Part shown: piece after piece, positions 44,882 to 53,989 of the stretch
How the letters are laid out: every line of letters starts with the position of its first letter
Numbering within the stretch: the stretch's first letter is position 1
Position numbers and translations under genes: made by a program
Notes under the pieces: model-generated
Told to the model about the DNA's origin: nothing
The model's database searches: none
What the model saw: the letters and a program-made list of their open reading frames with translations, nothing else
Origin: a bacterium
GTDB lineage: Bacteria > Bacillota > Bacilli > Lactobacillales > Streptococcaceae
Direction of reading: 5' to 3'
Assembly (NCBI GenBank): GCA_905221095.1
Contig: CAJNBV010000001.1
Coordinates: forward strand, 273,824 to 337,823
DNA length: 64,000 bases

Positions 44882-47176
44882 CTAAAAATTTAACTCAATA
44901 ATTTTTTCTGAATTAAATACTAATTCAATGTTTTGTACATCAGTATTTTTGCCATATATTCTTACTCTTACTTTTTGATCTTTATTTCCTCCTTCCAACT
45001 TTAGGAATGTTATATCCCCATTTTTCCAAGCAAACGATACCTTATATCCTCCTCTTACTCTGAAACCTTTCACTTCTCCTTCTGACCAAGCAGAAGGTAA
45101 AGCTGGAATTAGTGATAACCAATTATGATGGCTCTGTACTAATAATTCACAAATTCCACTCACCAAACCTAAATTACCATCAATCTGAAATGGTGGATGG
45201 TCAAGAAATAAATTGCCAAGAGTCGCATTATTTAACAAACCATTAATCTGGTTATAAGCAGGTTCACCTTGATATAGTCTCGCAAAAAAATGAATCAGCC
45301 ATGCAGCGCTCCAACCTGTTTGTGTACTAGCATGCAAACCACTTACTAACCAATTATTAATCGCTTGCTCCCTATCCTGTGAAGATAAAAAGTTAGCGTT
45401 TGATAATCTCCTATTGATAGTAATTTTAGCTGCTTCTGCTAATTCCGGAGTTTTATGAATATCAATCTCATTATAAGGATAAAGCCCAAATAGAGGTGAA
45501 ATGTGTCTATGCCCAGGCTCTACTTCTTCATAATCTTCTAACCATTCTTGGATTTGCCCATTACTACCTATTTTTGTTTTAGGTAGCTTCTTTTTTAACT
45601 CCTTCACACGACTAATAAAATCCGAATTGTCTCCTAATTGTTTTGCGATTCCAATGCATGAATCACAAAAATATCTTAGAATTTGATTATCAATTGTAGA
45701 TGATAGACAAGCATTTCCTTCAGTACCATTTTTTAAACGATATTTATTTTCCGGTGAAACACTTGGACCTGTCATCAAGTAGCCATCCACCTCAAATAAA
45801 TAATCTTCAAAGAAAAGAAATGCTTCTTTTATCATTTCAAAATGTTCCGTAAGAATACGCTCATCTTGGAAATATAAATAGTGTTCCCAAATATGAGTAC
45901 ATAACCACGGAATAGTTAATACCCAAATTGCAGCGCCCATAGCATGAGATTGGGGGGCCGTATCGCCAAACCCATCCGTATTATGATGTGCTGTAAAGCC
46001 TCTAGCTCCATACATTTTCGTAGCAGTTAGTCTTCCTGGTTCTCTCATTCTTTCGAGCATATCAAATAATGGATATTCTACTTCTGGTAGATCACATGGC
46101 CCTACCATCCAATAATTCATTTGAGTATTAATATTAATTGTATATTTAGAACCCCAAATTGGATTTAATTCATCACACCATATTCCTTGAAGATTGGCAG
46201 GTAAACCATTCGGCTGACTAGACGATATTAACAGATATCTTCCATAATGAAATAACAAATTAGTCAAGTAGTTACTATACTTTTTAGTGTTTTCAAGAAG
46301 TAGATTCATTGGAATGCTCAGACAATCTTTACTATAGTGTAGTTTAAAATCAACTCTATTAAATTGCTCCTGATATTTTTTTACATGTTCATCTTTTTCT
46401 GTAAAGTAATCAATACTACTAAATTCTCCTTGAAGAGAGGAAATATCTATGTCTCCCCAATAATCCGTCATTGATTTGAGATAAAGAAATACCTCTGTAG
46501 CATTCCGAATAACTATTGTCTCTCCCAATACACTTACTTCACCATCCGTAACCTTAGAATGACATACTACTTTAAACTGAACACCTTTTCTACCTCCAGC
46601 AGAGGCCGACATTAAAATTGTACTTGAATCCAGTTTAGATACTTCATCATTAAACCGTTTATTTCTACCCAAATTAATGTTTAAATTTAATGTGTTTTGA
46701 ACTGATGACACTATACGGCAACATAAAATATTCTTATTAAAACTCGTAAAATATTCTCTTTTTATTTGTAAATTACAACTATTAGGCTCAAACACAACAT
46801 TAGAAATAGCTGTATCTAAATCTAGCTCTCTTTCATACAATGAAAGAGCAGAAGGCTGAATATCTATATGCTCAATGTAAAGTTCCCCAAGTAACTCATA
46901 GTGGCTTTGATCTCTTGGAGTAGCAAACATTGTTAATTTTATCAATTCTTCAGCTTTCTGAATTTCTCCATCTAACAGATATTCCCGAATTTTTTTAAGA
47001 TGCAATAGTGAGTCCGGATTATTTCTATCTGACTTTCCTCTATACCAAATAGTCTCATCATTTAGTTGAATACATTCTTTTGTAGCTGAACCATAAATCA
47101 TACCACCTAAATGACCGTTCCCAATCGGCAAGGCTTCATTCCAATTTGAGGCAGCTTTCTTATACCATAATTTCAC
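44882..47176 (-). CDS. GH95 alpha-L-fucosidase (1,2-linkage type)
   Basis: Inverting alpha-fucosidase of GH95, 764 residues, no signal peptide, so it acts on imported oligosaccharides. Family segments are WNEALPIGNGHLGGMIYG (about residues 12-29), NINTQMNYWMVGPCDLPE (about 344-361), HHNTDGFGDTAPQSH (about 398-412), and the C-terminal FQIDGNLG (about 678-685) with the catalytic Asp. The start is a GTG at 47176, with AGAGG six bases upstream, not an ATG. It follows PTS IID by about 60 bases with an intervening hairpin and precedes GH98 by 9 bases. Confidence 0.9.
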   Translation of the reverse strand: MKLWYKKAASNWNEALPIGNGHLGGMIYGSATKECIQLNDETIWYRGKSDRNNPDSLLHLKKIREYLLDGEIQKAEELIKLTMFATPRDQSHYELLGELYIEHIDIQPSALSLYERELDLDTAISNVVFEPNSCNLQIKREYFTSFNKNILCCRIVSSVQNTLNLNINLGRNKRFNDEVSKLDSSTILMSASAGGRKGVQFKVVCHSKVTDGEVSVLGETIVIRNATEVFLYLKSMTDYWGDIDISSLQGEFSSIDYFTEKDEHVKKYQEQFNRVDFKLHYSKDCLSIPMNLLLENTKKYSNYLTNLLFHYGRYLLISSSQPNGLPANLQGIWCDELNPIWGSKYTININTQMNYWMVGPCDLPEVEYPLFDMLERMREPGRLTATKMYGARGFTAHHNTDGFGDTAPQSHAMGAAIWVLTIPWLCTHIWEHYLYFQDERILTEHFEMIKEAFLFFEDYLFEVDGYLMTGPSVSPENKYRLKNGTEGNACLSSTIDNQILRYFCDSCIGIAKQLGDNSDFISRVKELKKKLPKTKIGSNGQIQEWLEDYEEVEPGHRHISPLFGLYPYNEIDIHKTPELAEAAKITINRRLSNANFLSSQDREQAINNWLVSGLHASTQTGWSAAWLIHFFARLYQGEPAYNQINGLLNNATLGNLFLDHPPFQIDGNLGLVSGICELLVQSHHNWLSLIPALPSAWSEGEVKGFRVRGGYKVSFAWKNGDITFLKLEGGNKDQKVRVRIYGKNTDVQNIELVFNSEKIIELNF

Positions 47177-47196
47177 TCTTTACCTCTCTTCCAAAA

Positions 47197-47225
47197 TGGA
47201 GGTGATATCCCAAATACCACCTCCA
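47197..47225 (-). promoter_or_regulatory. Intra-operon hairpin between PTS IID and GH95
   Basis: Perfect 8-base stem TGGAGGTG / CACCTCCA with a 13-base loop, followed on the minus strand by TTTTGG. It resembles a leaky terminator or mRNA-processing barrier. Confidence 0.55.
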
Positions 47226-47234
47226 CACTTTCTA

Positions 47235-48035
47235 CTACTTCAAAATTCCTAAAACAACTAGGATAACTCCAATAGCCATAACACTAAAGATTAGTACAAC
47301 TGGATTCTTTCCTTTTCTAATTAATTTACACATTAATAAAGTCAAAGCCATAGGGATAAATCCTGGAATTAATTTTGTAATCATTTCTTGAACAGAAATA
47401 ACAAGTTCCCCTTGCTTAAATTCTAATCCAAAATTAATACCAACCATTGATGGAATCAAACCACCCACTAGTACTAGCCCTAATGCTGTCGCCATACTCG
47501 TAACGCGATTCAATGTCCCTTTTGTATTATTTTCTTGGATAAGACTAGAACCCTTAGTATAGCCATATTTCAAACCGAAATATTTAACAGGAATATTAAT
47601 AACATTAAACAATATTAAGGCGATAAAGATACCTAAAGCACCGCCGTCTTTAGAATAAGACGCACCAATACTAAAACAGATAGGAACTAGTGTCAGCCAG
47701 AACAAACTATCTCCTAGACCAGCCAATGGCCCCATCAAGCCAACTTTAATACCAGTAATTGAATCTGCACCTTCATTTCCTTCTTGTTCTTCCATAGCGG
47801 AAGTAACTCCAAGAATAAATGGTGCCGCTGTTTGATGAGTATTGAAAAACTCAAGGTGACGTTTCATAGCAGGAGAAGCTGAATCTTTGTCTGGATATAG
47901 TTTTTTCAATACTGGAAGAATTGTATATAGAAAACCAAGGTTCTGCATTCTCTCATAGTTCCATGAAGAACCATACATAAAACTTCGTTTGAAAACTTTT
48001 TTAAGTTCAACTTTAGTTACTTTATTATTCATCAT
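47235..48035 (-). CDS. PTS mannose-family transporter subunit IID
   Basis: Membrane component EIID of a mannose/fructose/sorbose-family PTS, 266 residues. The cytoplasmic N-terminal part has the family motif SWNYERMQNLGFLY (about residues 24-37) and the loop GLMGPLAGLGDSLFW (about 108-122), and hydrophobic segments lie at the C-terminal end. With IIC it forms the sugar channel. Its ATG overlaps the IIC stop by four bases (ATGA). In this operon the substrate is inferred to be the fucosylated oligosaccharide released by GH98, not free fucose. Confidence 0.92.
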   Translation of the reverse strand: MMNNKVTKVELKKVFKRSFMYGSSWNYERMQNLGFLYTILPVLKKLYPDKDSASPAMKRHLEFFNTHQTAAPFILGVTSAMEEQEGNEGADSITGIKVGLMGPLAGLGDSLFWLTLVPICFSIGASYSKDGGALGIFIALILFNVINIPVKYFGLKYGYTKGSSLIQENNTKGTLNRVTSMATALGLVLVGGLIPSMVGINFGLEFKQGELVISVQEMITKLIPGFIPMALTLLMCKLIRKGKNPVVLIFSVMAIGVILVVLGILK

Positions 48036-48805
48036 AGATCAAGATCCTCCTCAACATCACTATTTGAAGTTGTTTCTTGTGGTTTACTTCCAATCATATC
48101 GTAGAAGTATGCTACCGCAATACCAACTAGTGAGATCCCAATGGTTGACATTCCTCCATACACAGAACAAATGAAGCCAATCAACAAGAATACCCACATA
48201 TTTTTCTTGAGCATCATATTTAAAAGCATACCAAAACCAATTGAAGGTAGTAAAGCACCTGCAGAGTTAAGTCCCTGCATAACGATTGGTGGAACCTTAG
48301 CAAACAAGTCTGCCACATATTCCCCTCCAAGCATAATAGCTAGGAAAATTGGCACAATTTTAAACAACGTGATTAAAACCAAACTTGAATAATGATAAAA
48401 ACCAATCTTTGAGTAATCTCCGTTTTTAGCATCATTATCAGCTTTTTTCACAAAATAAACATCTAAAGTTTTTGCAAGAACATCCAACTGTTGGGTAGCA
48501 ACTGCAATTGGAACCGCTATAGCGATACCAGCAGTTTCTCCTTGTCCAGATAAAATACCAAATGCAGTACCAATAATCGCACCTGAAATAGTATCTGGTG
48601 GAGTGTAGCCTCCAATACCTGTTACACCGAGCCAAGTTAATTCAAGAGCTGAACCAATAAGAACACCTTGGGTGAAATCTCCTAAGACTAAGCCAACCAT
48701 TGCACTTGTAACTAACGGACGGTGAATCATAAATAACGGTCCATTATAGTCAATAGTGGCAATAATCCCAACTAATGTCACCAGTAATGCTTGTGTGAAT
48801 AGCAT
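48032..48805 (-). CDS. PTS mannose-family transporter subunit IIC
   Basis: Integral membrane EIIC, 257 residues, with eight or so hydrophobic segments and the typical family N-terminus (DYNGPLFMIHRPLVTSAMVGLVLGD). GVTGIGGYTPPDTISGAIIGTAFG (about residues 59-83) is the conserved substrate-path segment. An AAGGAGG site precedes the ATG. Between IIB (upstream) and IID (overlapping) in the order IIA-IIB-IIC-IID. Confidence 0.92.
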   Translation of the reverse strand: MLFTQALLVTLVGIIATIDYNGPLFMIHRPLVTSAMVGLVLGDFTQGVLIGSALELTWLGVTGIGGYTPPDTISGAIIGTAFGILSGQGETAGIAIAVPIAVATQQLDVLAKTLDVYFVKKADNDAKNGDYSKIGFYHYSSLVLITLFKIVPIFLAIMLGGEYVADLFAKVPPIVMQGLNSAGALLPSIGFGMLLNMMLKKNMWVFLLIGFICSVYGGMSTIGISLVGIAVAYFYDMIGSKPQETTSNSDVEEDLDL

Positions 48806-48829
48806 ATACTGTACCTCCTTAAATTATTT

Positions 48830-49300
48830 TTATAAAAATTTTTCCAACATTGTAACTTTATCATTGGGAACCATTTGAATTTCAACTCTCGTTCCCTTAT
48901 CAACTATTTTCTTAAAATAATATTTGTCTTCTTCACCTAGAGCTACACCTCCAGTTACCTTTTCATTTTCCTCCGTTTTACTCATCTGTCCTACATTGAG
49001 GTACTCCAATTTTAAATTTCCTTCAATAGAGTCATACACATCTTTTGGATTGGTATATATCAGCATTGTTCTCTTTTTTATTGGCACAGAGTTTAAAACT
49101 TCCACAAACCGTTTTACACTAAAGAAAACAATTTTTAAACCTACCGGTGCAGAAATCTTTAAAATAGATTGTCGTGTTTTATCTTCTGAGATGCGATCAT
49201 TAACAATGATAACTTGCTCAATATCATACTTTTTTAGCCACGTAGTGACAACTTGACCATGTACCAGACGGTCATCAATACGAACAAACTCTATAGACAT
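48830..49300 (-). CDS. PTS mannose-family subunit IIB
   Basis: Cytoplasmic EIIB, 156 residues. The phosphorylation site is His14 in the family motif [14 protein letters not shown]; the phosphoryl group comes from IIA and is passed to the incoming sugar. The start codon overlaps the last ten bases of the IIA gene in a different frame, indicating coupled translation. Confidence 0.93.
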   Translation of the reverse strand: MSIEFVRIDDRLVHGQVVTTWLKKYDIEQVIIVNDRISEDKTRQSILKISAPVGLKIVFFSVKRFVEVLNSVPIKKRTMLIYTNPKDVYDSIEGNLKLEYLNVGQMSKTEENEKVTGGVALGEEDKYYFKKIVDKGTRVEIQMVPNDKVTMLEKFL

Positions 49301-49722
49301 AAATCCTCTTCCTCCTCTACGTTAAGTTGTTGTTTAACATTAAACAAACTATTTTGAGCATTGTGAATAATTTCTTCTAAATTGATTTTTGAATCATAAC
49401 TTGATATTAATTCCACTAGGAGTGGAATATTAAAACCTGTTACAATATCAACTGAATCCAAATTTAAAAACTGTGACAAAGCCACATTATTAGGACTTCC
49501 TCCAATCAAGTCAGTCAAAACGATAACCTCTTGATTTGAGTCTAACAGTTCATCCACTTGATTTTTAAAATAATGCTCAAACTCTACGATATTCTCTCCA
49601 GGCATCAAACCTAATGTTCTAACTCTATCATTTGTTGTCTCACCAACAAACATTTCTGCTGTCATGAGAGCTCCGCTAGCAAAATCACCATGACTGGCAA
49701 CTAAAATTCCTCTATTAAACAT
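49291..49722 (-). CDS. PTS mannose-family subunit IIA
   Basis: Cytoplasmic EIIA, 143 residues from the ATG at 49722. The active-site His11 lies in [12 protein letters not shown], and [13 protein letters not shown] is the second conserved loop. A frame opening with TTG at 49737 adds five residues; I prefer the ATG because family proteins start about ten residues before the His. The start overlaps the fucU stop. The C-terminus is very acidic (VEEEEDLCL). Confidence 0.9.
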   Translation of the reverse strand: MFNRGILVASHGDFASGALMTAEMFVGETTNDRVRTLGLMPGENIVEFEHYFKNQVDELLDSNQEVIVLTDLIGGSPNNVALSQFLNLDSVDIVTGFNIPLLVELISSYDSKINLEEIIHNAQNSLFNVKQQLNVEEEEDLCL

Positions 49723-50155
49723 TTTCTCTTTCAACAACTACTCCTTTCTTAAGGATAATATTAGCATAAAGTGAAGTTTCTCCTGTAGCAACAATAGCAT
49801 AAGCTTTCTTACTACGTTCATAAAAGTCTTCTCTTCTAAGATAAGTAATCGTTTTAAGATCTGTACCATGACCTTCAATCATCTGTCTATAGGTACCCCA
49901 TATCTTAGGAATATCATCCCCCGAAACAACGTTCATAAACTGAATTGAACTATCAACGTAACTATCTAATGGCATTAAATACAGAATAGAATCTAATAAT
50001 TCGGGAATATTTACACCATCACAACGAATTAACTTATTCGCACATGAGGCAGAAGGATAGTTCGCGTCAGCTAATACTATTTCATCTCCATGTCCCATTT
50101 CCATTAAAGTCTTCAATAAATCTGGAGAAATATTCTTCGGTATATGTTTTAACAT
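49715..50155 (-). CDS. fucU: L-fucose mutarotase, RbsD/FucU family
   Basis: Interconverts alpha and beta anomers of L-fucose, speeding supply of the form used by FucI. The 146-residue protein has the family N-terminus MLKHIPKNISPDLLKTLMEMGHGDEIVLADANYP, cited here by position 1-34, with the catalytic His at about residue 22 (MGHGDE). It starts 11 bases after fucA and overlaps IIA at its end. Confidence 0.92.
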   Translation of the reverse strand: MLKHIPKNISPDLLKTLMEMGHGDEIVLADANYPSASCANKLIRCDGVNIPELLDSILYLMPLDSYVDSSIQFMNVVSGDDIPKIWGTYRQMIEGHGTDLKTITYLRREDFYERSKKAYAIVATGETSLYANIILKKGVVVERENV

Positions 50156-50166
50156 TAATATCCTCC

Positions 50167-50805
50167 CTATTTTCTCTGACCGTATGTTTTAAATTTTTCT
50201 GCCATTAAATCCATCTCCTCATCAGGAAGAACTACTGGCTCTCCAAAATTCTTAGCTAAACAATAAATTTTTGCACAATACTCAACTTCTTCAACAATAT
50301 TAAATGCATTCAATAAATTTTGTGCACCTGCTAAAATTCCATGATTCGCTAGTAAAACTGCTCTACGACCTTCCATTGCTTTAGCTGCATTCACAGCTAA
50401 TTCTTTCGTACCATATGTTGCATACTCAGCTACCCGAACATCTTTCCCTGCCACTGCAATCATATAATGACTCGCCGGAAGTGGTTCTCTGAGACAAGCT
50501 AATACTGTTGCATAAGTTGTATGAGCATGGATAATTGCATCGATATCATCACGAGTTTGATATTGAATCAAATGCATATACCACTCGCTAGATGGCAAGC
50601 GTTCTCCCTCTACAACATTTCCATTAATGTCCATCACTACAATATCGGATTCTTTGATTTCAAAGAAATCAATACCCGACGGAGTAATTGCCATCAATTG
50701 TTTTTCACGATCGAAAACACTGAGATTTCCACCTGTTCCTTTCGTCAAATCTGTTTCTACTAGCTTCTTACCATATTTAATTAATTCTTGTTTTACATCT
50801 GACAT
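50167..50805 (-). CDS. fucA: L-fuculose-1-phosphate aldolase
   Basis: Zinc-dependent class II aldolase cleaving L-fuculose-1-phosphate to dihydroxyacetone phosphate and L-lactaldehyde, 212 residues. GTGGNLSVFD (about residues 22-31) is the phosphate-binding loop, LPSSEWYMH holds the catalytic Glu (about residue 73), and HAHTTYA (about 92-98) with NHGILAG (about 154-160) supplies the His zinc ligands. It is followed by fucU. A 114-base gap with a stable hairpin separates it from fucK. Confidence 0.93.
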   Translation of the reverse strand: MSDVKQELIKYGKKLVETDLTKGTGGNLSVFDREKQLMAITPSGIDFFEIKESDIVVMDINGNVVEGERLPSSEWYMHLIQYQTRDDIDAIIHAHTTYATVLACLREPLPASHYMIAVAGKDVRVAEYATYGTKELAVNAAKAMEGRRAVLLANHGILAGAQNLLNAFNIVEEVEYCAKIYCLAKNFGEPVVLPDEEMDLMAEKFKTYGQRK

Positions 50806-50857
50806 TCTTGTCCTCCTTATATCAAAACACTAAAGATTTTTCAATTCACCAATTATC

Positions 50858-50888
50858 CCCCCTTCTTGTACAAAACTTAAGAAGGGGG
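50858..50888 (-). promoter_or_regulatory. Intra-operon hairpin between fucK and fucA
   Basis: Perfect 10-base GC-rich stem CCCCCTTCTT / AAGAAGGGGG with an 11-base loop; no T run follows on the minus strand, so it is more likely an mRNA-stability or processing element than a terminator. Confidence 0.55.
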
Positions 50889-50919
50889 AGGGAGGCAAAT
50901 TTACAAACTCTCAATCTTT

Positions 50920-52323
50920 TTAATTCTTTTGGGAGTAATAACTCTCTAATTGTAGGAACTCCTCAATAACATGGTGAGCTTCTTCCATCCCTTTTAATTG
51001 TCCCATAGCTATGAGCTGCACAACAATATTCCCCACAGCTGTGGCTTCAGTTGAACCTGTAAGAACCTCTTTACCAGTTCTATCAGCAATCATTTGATTA
51101 AAGTAACTGGCTCTAGCACCTCCTCCAATCACATATATCCTCTTATAAACCTTATGAGTTAGTTCCTCTAGTAACTCTATCGTTTTCTTATACGTTTCAG
51201 CTAGGCTTTCATAAACGATCTTAAATAGTTGTCCATCTGTCCACTCTCTAGTTTCATGATGATAAGCTAGATATTCTGTCAAAGTCTTGTACATATCAGA
51301 TTCTGTTGCAAATTCAGGTGATTCAGTATCAATCAGAGGAAGATCTTCTTTTTCTTTCTCTATCATTGTTTTTATATCACCAAAAGAATAGGCTTTCCCT
51401 CTTCGTTCAAATGAACGTCTTAGTTCCTCTATAATCCACAACCCTGTACAATTCTTCAAAAAAGTAATCACTCCATCTTTGCCTACCTCATTTGTAAATC
51501 CATAGCTGAAAGATTCGGTATTAAGAATCGGTGAAATAAGCTCCACTCCAACTAAAGACCAAGTACCTGATGAAATAAATAAACTATCTTCTGTCTTAGG
51601 AACTGAGACAATCGCACTGGCTGTATCATGGCTACAAACATTCACAACAGGAACATCTCCTAAACCATACTCCTCTTTTATCCTTCCAAGGACATTTCCC
51701 TCTGAAACAATTTCAGGAAGTAAAGATGAATCCAATTCAAATAGTTTTAAGATATTCTGATTCCATTTTTGACTCCTAGGATCAAATAATTGAGTTGTTG
51801 AAGCAATGCTTTTTTCTGTTGCAAACTTACCTGTCAATAGATAATTAAACAAATCTGGCATTAAAAGAATCTTATTGGTCTTATAGAAAGAGTCAGGAAA
51901 TTCTTGACGTACCTTAAAGAGCTGAAATAAGGTATTTATCTCCATAATCTGATTTCCTGTTTCGGAATACAATTTTTCTAACTCAGTAATTTCAGATATT
52001 TCCTTTAATACTCCTTTTGTTCTTTCATCACGATAGTGAACAGGTTGTGATAACAGCTTACCTTCATTATCAATCAGTCCAAAATCAACACCCCATGTAT
52101 CAATACCGACAGATAAAATCTTGTAACTAGTATTAGCCAATCGGATACTTTCAAGAATTTTAGCTAGTAGAAAGTCAACATCCCAAGATAAATGCCCTTT
52201 TACTCTAATAGGTAGATTAGAAAAGCGATTTATTTCTTCCATTACTAGTTTATTTTCAGAAAGGTAACCAACGATTGCTCTTCCAGAAGTCGCACCTAAA
52301 TCTATTGCTAAAACCGCTTCCAT
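50920..52323 (-). CDS. fucK: L-fuculokinase (FGGY family)
   Basis: Phosphorylates L-fuculose at O1, 467 residues. FGGY-kinase landmarks are the N-terminal phosphate loop [14 protein letters not shown] (about residues 5-18), [13 protein letters not shown] (about 74-86) and the C-terminal ATP-binding [21 protein letters not shown] (about residues 398-418). The start MEAVLAID at 52323 has a purine-rich GAGAAGAGAA site; a longer frame adds 15 residues. It is the promoter-proximal gene of the fucose operon, divergent from fucR. Confidence 0.92.
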   Translation of the reverse strand: MEAVLAIDLGATSGRAIVGYLSENKLVMEEINRFSNLPIRVKGHLSWDVDFLLAKILESIRLANTSYKILSVGIDTWGVDFGLIDNEGKLLSQPVHYRDERTKGVLKEISEITELEKLYSETGNQIMEINTLFQLFKVRQEFPDSFYKTNKILLMPDLFNYLLTGKFATEKSIASTTQLFDPRSQKWNQNILKLFELDSSLLPEIVSEGNVLGRIKEEYGLGDVPVVNVCSHDTASAIVSVPKTEDSLFISSGTWSLVGVELISPILNTESFSYGFTNEVGKDGVITFLKNCTGLWIIEELRRSFERRGKAYSFGDIKTMIEKEKEDLPLIDTESPEFATESDMYKTLTEYLAYHHETREWTDGQLFKIVYESLAETYKKTIELLEELTHKVYKRIYVIGGGARASYFNQMIADRTGKEVLTGSTEATAVGNIVVQLIAMGQLKGMEEAHHVIEEFLQLESYYSQKN

Positions 52324-52354
52324 TTCTCTTCTCTCTTCGTCCTTAATTAAGTTT

Positions 52355-52400
52355 ATTATAATCCCCACATTTTATTTTTTCAATATGTGAACGCTTACTT
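52355..52400 (-). promoter_or_regulatory. Fucose operon promoter with adjacent cre-like site
   Basis: Minus strand: -35 TTGAAA (52378-52383), 17-base spacer, -10 TATAAT (52355-52360). Just upstream, ATGTGAACGCTTACTT (52385-52400, plus strand) matches the cre consensus with one mismatch. FucR presumably binds in the same 175-base divergent region, but no operator could be picked out. Confidence 0.7.
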
Positions 52401-52459
52401 GAATAAAATTCATATATTTGCTCCATAAACATAAAAATAATTCACATTCCTCCAATTTG

Positions 52460-52468
52460 TGCTATAAT
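52460..52468 (+). promoter_or_regulatory. Extended -10 promoter of fucR
   Basis: TGCTATAAT, 30 bases before the fucR ATG, then an AGGAGGAG ribosome-binding site. The -35 is weak. Confidence 0.6.
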
Positions 52469-52498
52469 ATAGTTGAAATTATAAATTAGGAGGAGCTT

Positions 52499-53272
52499 AT
52501 GATAAAAGATGAACGTGTACTTGAATTGATTGAAATTATCAAAAAGAAAAAAAGAATTGCCGTAAAAGAGCTGGCAGAAATCACTTTCTCAAGCACAAGT
52601 ACCTTACGTCGTGATTTAATTTTCTTAGAAAATCAAGGTCTTATCAAAAGAAAGCACGGATACGTGACCCTATCCTCTATGAACACAATTGAACTTTCTC
52701 ATCAAATACGTGAAGGAGAAAGTACTAGGCAAAAAAGACTAATCGCTAGTCTCGCTAAAGACTTTATTCGGTCAGGTATGTGTATCTATCTAGATTCTAG
52801 TACTACTACCTACGAACTTTGTCCCTATCTTGCTGAACTAGATAATCTGATTATTTTTACAAATGGTTTACATACTGCACAAACCTTATCTGAAACCGTT
52901 AGGGATAGTTCTAAAATTTTTATCACATCTGGCGAGGTCAAACATCAATCCTGTTCCGTAGTCAACTATGACAAGGAAAATTCTTTATTAGATCATTTTA
53001 ATATTGATTTAGCATTTTGTTCAGCAAGAGGTATTGATGACCAATATGTTTATGAAGCTTCTCTCAGCCAAGCTATTTCAAAAAAGAATATTATTGACAA
53101 AGCCCATGAAACCATCTTACTGATTGATAGTTCTAAATTTTACAAGACTGGATTTTTTAAAATTAATCCCCTCTCTAAATATACAACCTTTATCTCTGAC
53201 ACCGTGCCAGATCAAAAATTATTAGATGCTGTCGAATTATTTGATGGAGAATGGGTTTCTGATACTCAATGA
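52499..53272 (+). CDS. fucR: DeoR family regulator of the fucose operon
   Basis: A 257-residue DeoR/GlpR-type regulator. The N-terminal winged helix-turn-helix covers about residues 6-57 (IAVKELAEITFSSTSTLRRDL is the recognition region) and the C-terminal effector domain about 75-230, with YLDSSTTTYELCPYL as the sugar-phosphate loop. It is divergent from fucK, the usual position for a local regulator. The sign of regulation cannot be read from sequence, although activation by fuculose-phosphate is known for homologues. The last codons and the stop (GATACTCAATGA) are supplied by the end of a BOX element. Confidence 0.9.
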   Translation: MIKDERVLELIEIIKKKKRIAVKELAEITFSSTSTLRRDLIFLENQGLIKRKHGYVTLSSMNTIELSHQIREGESTRQKRLIASLAKDFIRSGMCIYLDSSTTTYELCPYLAELDNLIIFTNGLHTAQTLSETVRDSSKIFITSGEVKHQSCSVVNYDKENSLLDHFNIDLAFCSARGIDDQYVYEASLSQAISKKNIIDKAHETILLIDSSKFYKTGFFKINPLSKYTTFISDTVPDQKLLDAVELFDGEWVSDTQ

Positions 53273-53438
53273 AAATCAAACAGGAAGCTAGTCTCAGCTT
53301 GCTCAAAGTCCAGCTTTGAAAACTGATGAAGTCAGCTCGAAACACTGTTTTGAGGTGGTGGATAGGACTGACGAAGTCAGTCACATATATACGGAAAGAC
53401 GAAGCTGACATGGTTTGAAGAGATTTTCGAAGAGTATT
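53262..53438. repeat. BOX element at the 3' end of fucR
   Basis: BOX repeat in the boxC-boxB-boxA order, with ATACTCAATGAAAATCAAA at its left end, AACACTGTTTTGAGG and ACTGACGAAGTCAGT in the middle, and TTTTCGAAGAGTATT at its right end. It is about 25 bases longer than the copy at 6104, with an extra segment AAGTCCAGCTTTGAAAACTG in the left half. Its first bases overlap the fucR coding end. Confidence 0.88.
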
Positions 53439-53507
53439 CGTTCTGTCTGCTGACTTATCTACAAATACTCACCACATGACATTATTTTCTCAGCAACCCC
53501 AAAAACA

Positions 53508-53636
53508 GAGGCTGGGCAAATACCTAATTTCAGAAGAAAAGGGAGTAAATCTTCCCGCAATAAAACGCATAATATCAAGGGTTCTGCAAACCTGATATTA
53601 TGCGTTTTCTGACTTTAAATACTTTTTGCCTGTCCC
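53508..53636. repeat. Palindromic repeat, copy A
   Basis: About 130 bases with a perfect 16-base stem AAAACGCATAATATCA (53562-53577) / TGATATTATGCGTTTT (53593-53608). The ends read GAGGCTGGGCAAA and TTTTTGCCTGTCCCC. Two related copies lie at 62346 and 63868. It looks like a small non-autonomous element; I could not name the family. Confidence 0.6.
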
Positions 53637-53660
53637 CTATATTTAAAGCATTAAGCAAGG

Positions 53661-53689
53661 TTGATGATCTAAATTTAGTGTGGTATACT
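53661..53689 (+). promoter_or_regulatory. Promoter of the Fst-like toxin RNA
   Basis: -35 TTGATG (53661-53666), 17-base spacer, -10 TATACT (53684-53689). Transcription would start near 53696 and run about 235 bases to the shared hairpin. Confidence 0.65.
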
Positions 53690-53747
53690 ATTTTTGTCAT
53701 CGGTTACCGATTACGTTCCTTACGGTTCGTGAAATGAGGTGAAACTA

Positions 53748-53845
53748 ATGAGCCTTATCCCAGAGCTCGCTCTTACTATTTAGCGGATGTCATAGCTGGA
53801 ATTATCTTGTATTTCGTCTGCAGATGGCTAGATAGTAAGGAGTAG
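53748..53845 (+). pseudogene. Frameshifted Fst/par-type small toxin gene
   Basis: From ATG 53748 (GAGGTG ribosome-binding site just upstream) the frame reads MSLIPELALTI and stops. One base further, the next frame continues LADVIAGIILYFVCRWLDSKE to the TAG at 53843. Joined, this gives a 32-residue peptide with the Fst/Ldr pattern: short N-terminus, one membrane helix with a small-residue centre (VIAGIIL), then an aromatic-charged tail (RWLDSKE). The break is in a T run (ATTTAG); one added T would restore the frame. Flanking features match an fst locus: a strong promoter, a convergent antisense promoter, direct repeats and a shared terminator. Either a sequencing error or a disabled toxin. No similarity search was possible. 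Confidence 0.6.
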
Positions 53846-53889
53846 ACCGAGTGACTAGCCTATCAACACCCGTTAAATCGCTAAGATAC

Positions 53890-53954
53890 GTCAAAAAATC
53901 CCTTAACTACTGCAATAGTTAAGGGATTTGGTGTTCTAATGAACCTTACCCGAT
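53890..53954 (-). ncRNA. Candidate antisense antitoxin RNA (RNA II-like)
   Basis: A convergent promoter (TTGAAA at 53984-53989, 17-base spacer, TAGAAT with extended TG at 53961-53966, minus strand) would yield an RNA of about 65 bases ending at the hairpin 53896-53929. Its 5' part, GGGTAAGGTTCATTAG, is complementary to the toxin start region CTAATGAGCCTTATCCC with one bulge. Equivalently, the plus strand carries direct repeats at 53745-53761 and 53936-53951. This is the arrangement of the par/fst RNA I-RNA II pair. Confidence 0.55.
53896..53929. terminator. Bidirectional terminator shared by toxin and antitoxin RNAs
   Basis: Perfect 14-base stem AAATCCCTTAACTA / TAGTTAAGGGATTT with a 6-base loop; T run on the minus strand, TTT on the plus strand. 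Confidence 0.75.
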
Positions 53955-53960
53955 AAAATT

Positions 53961-53989
53961 ATTCTAACATACAGGTCCAGATATTTCAA
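53961..53989 (-). promoter_or_regulatory. Promoter of the candidate antitoxin RNA
   Basis: Minus strand: TTGAAA (53984-53989), 17-base spacer, TAGAAT (53961-53966) preceded by TGT. Confidence 0.6.
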
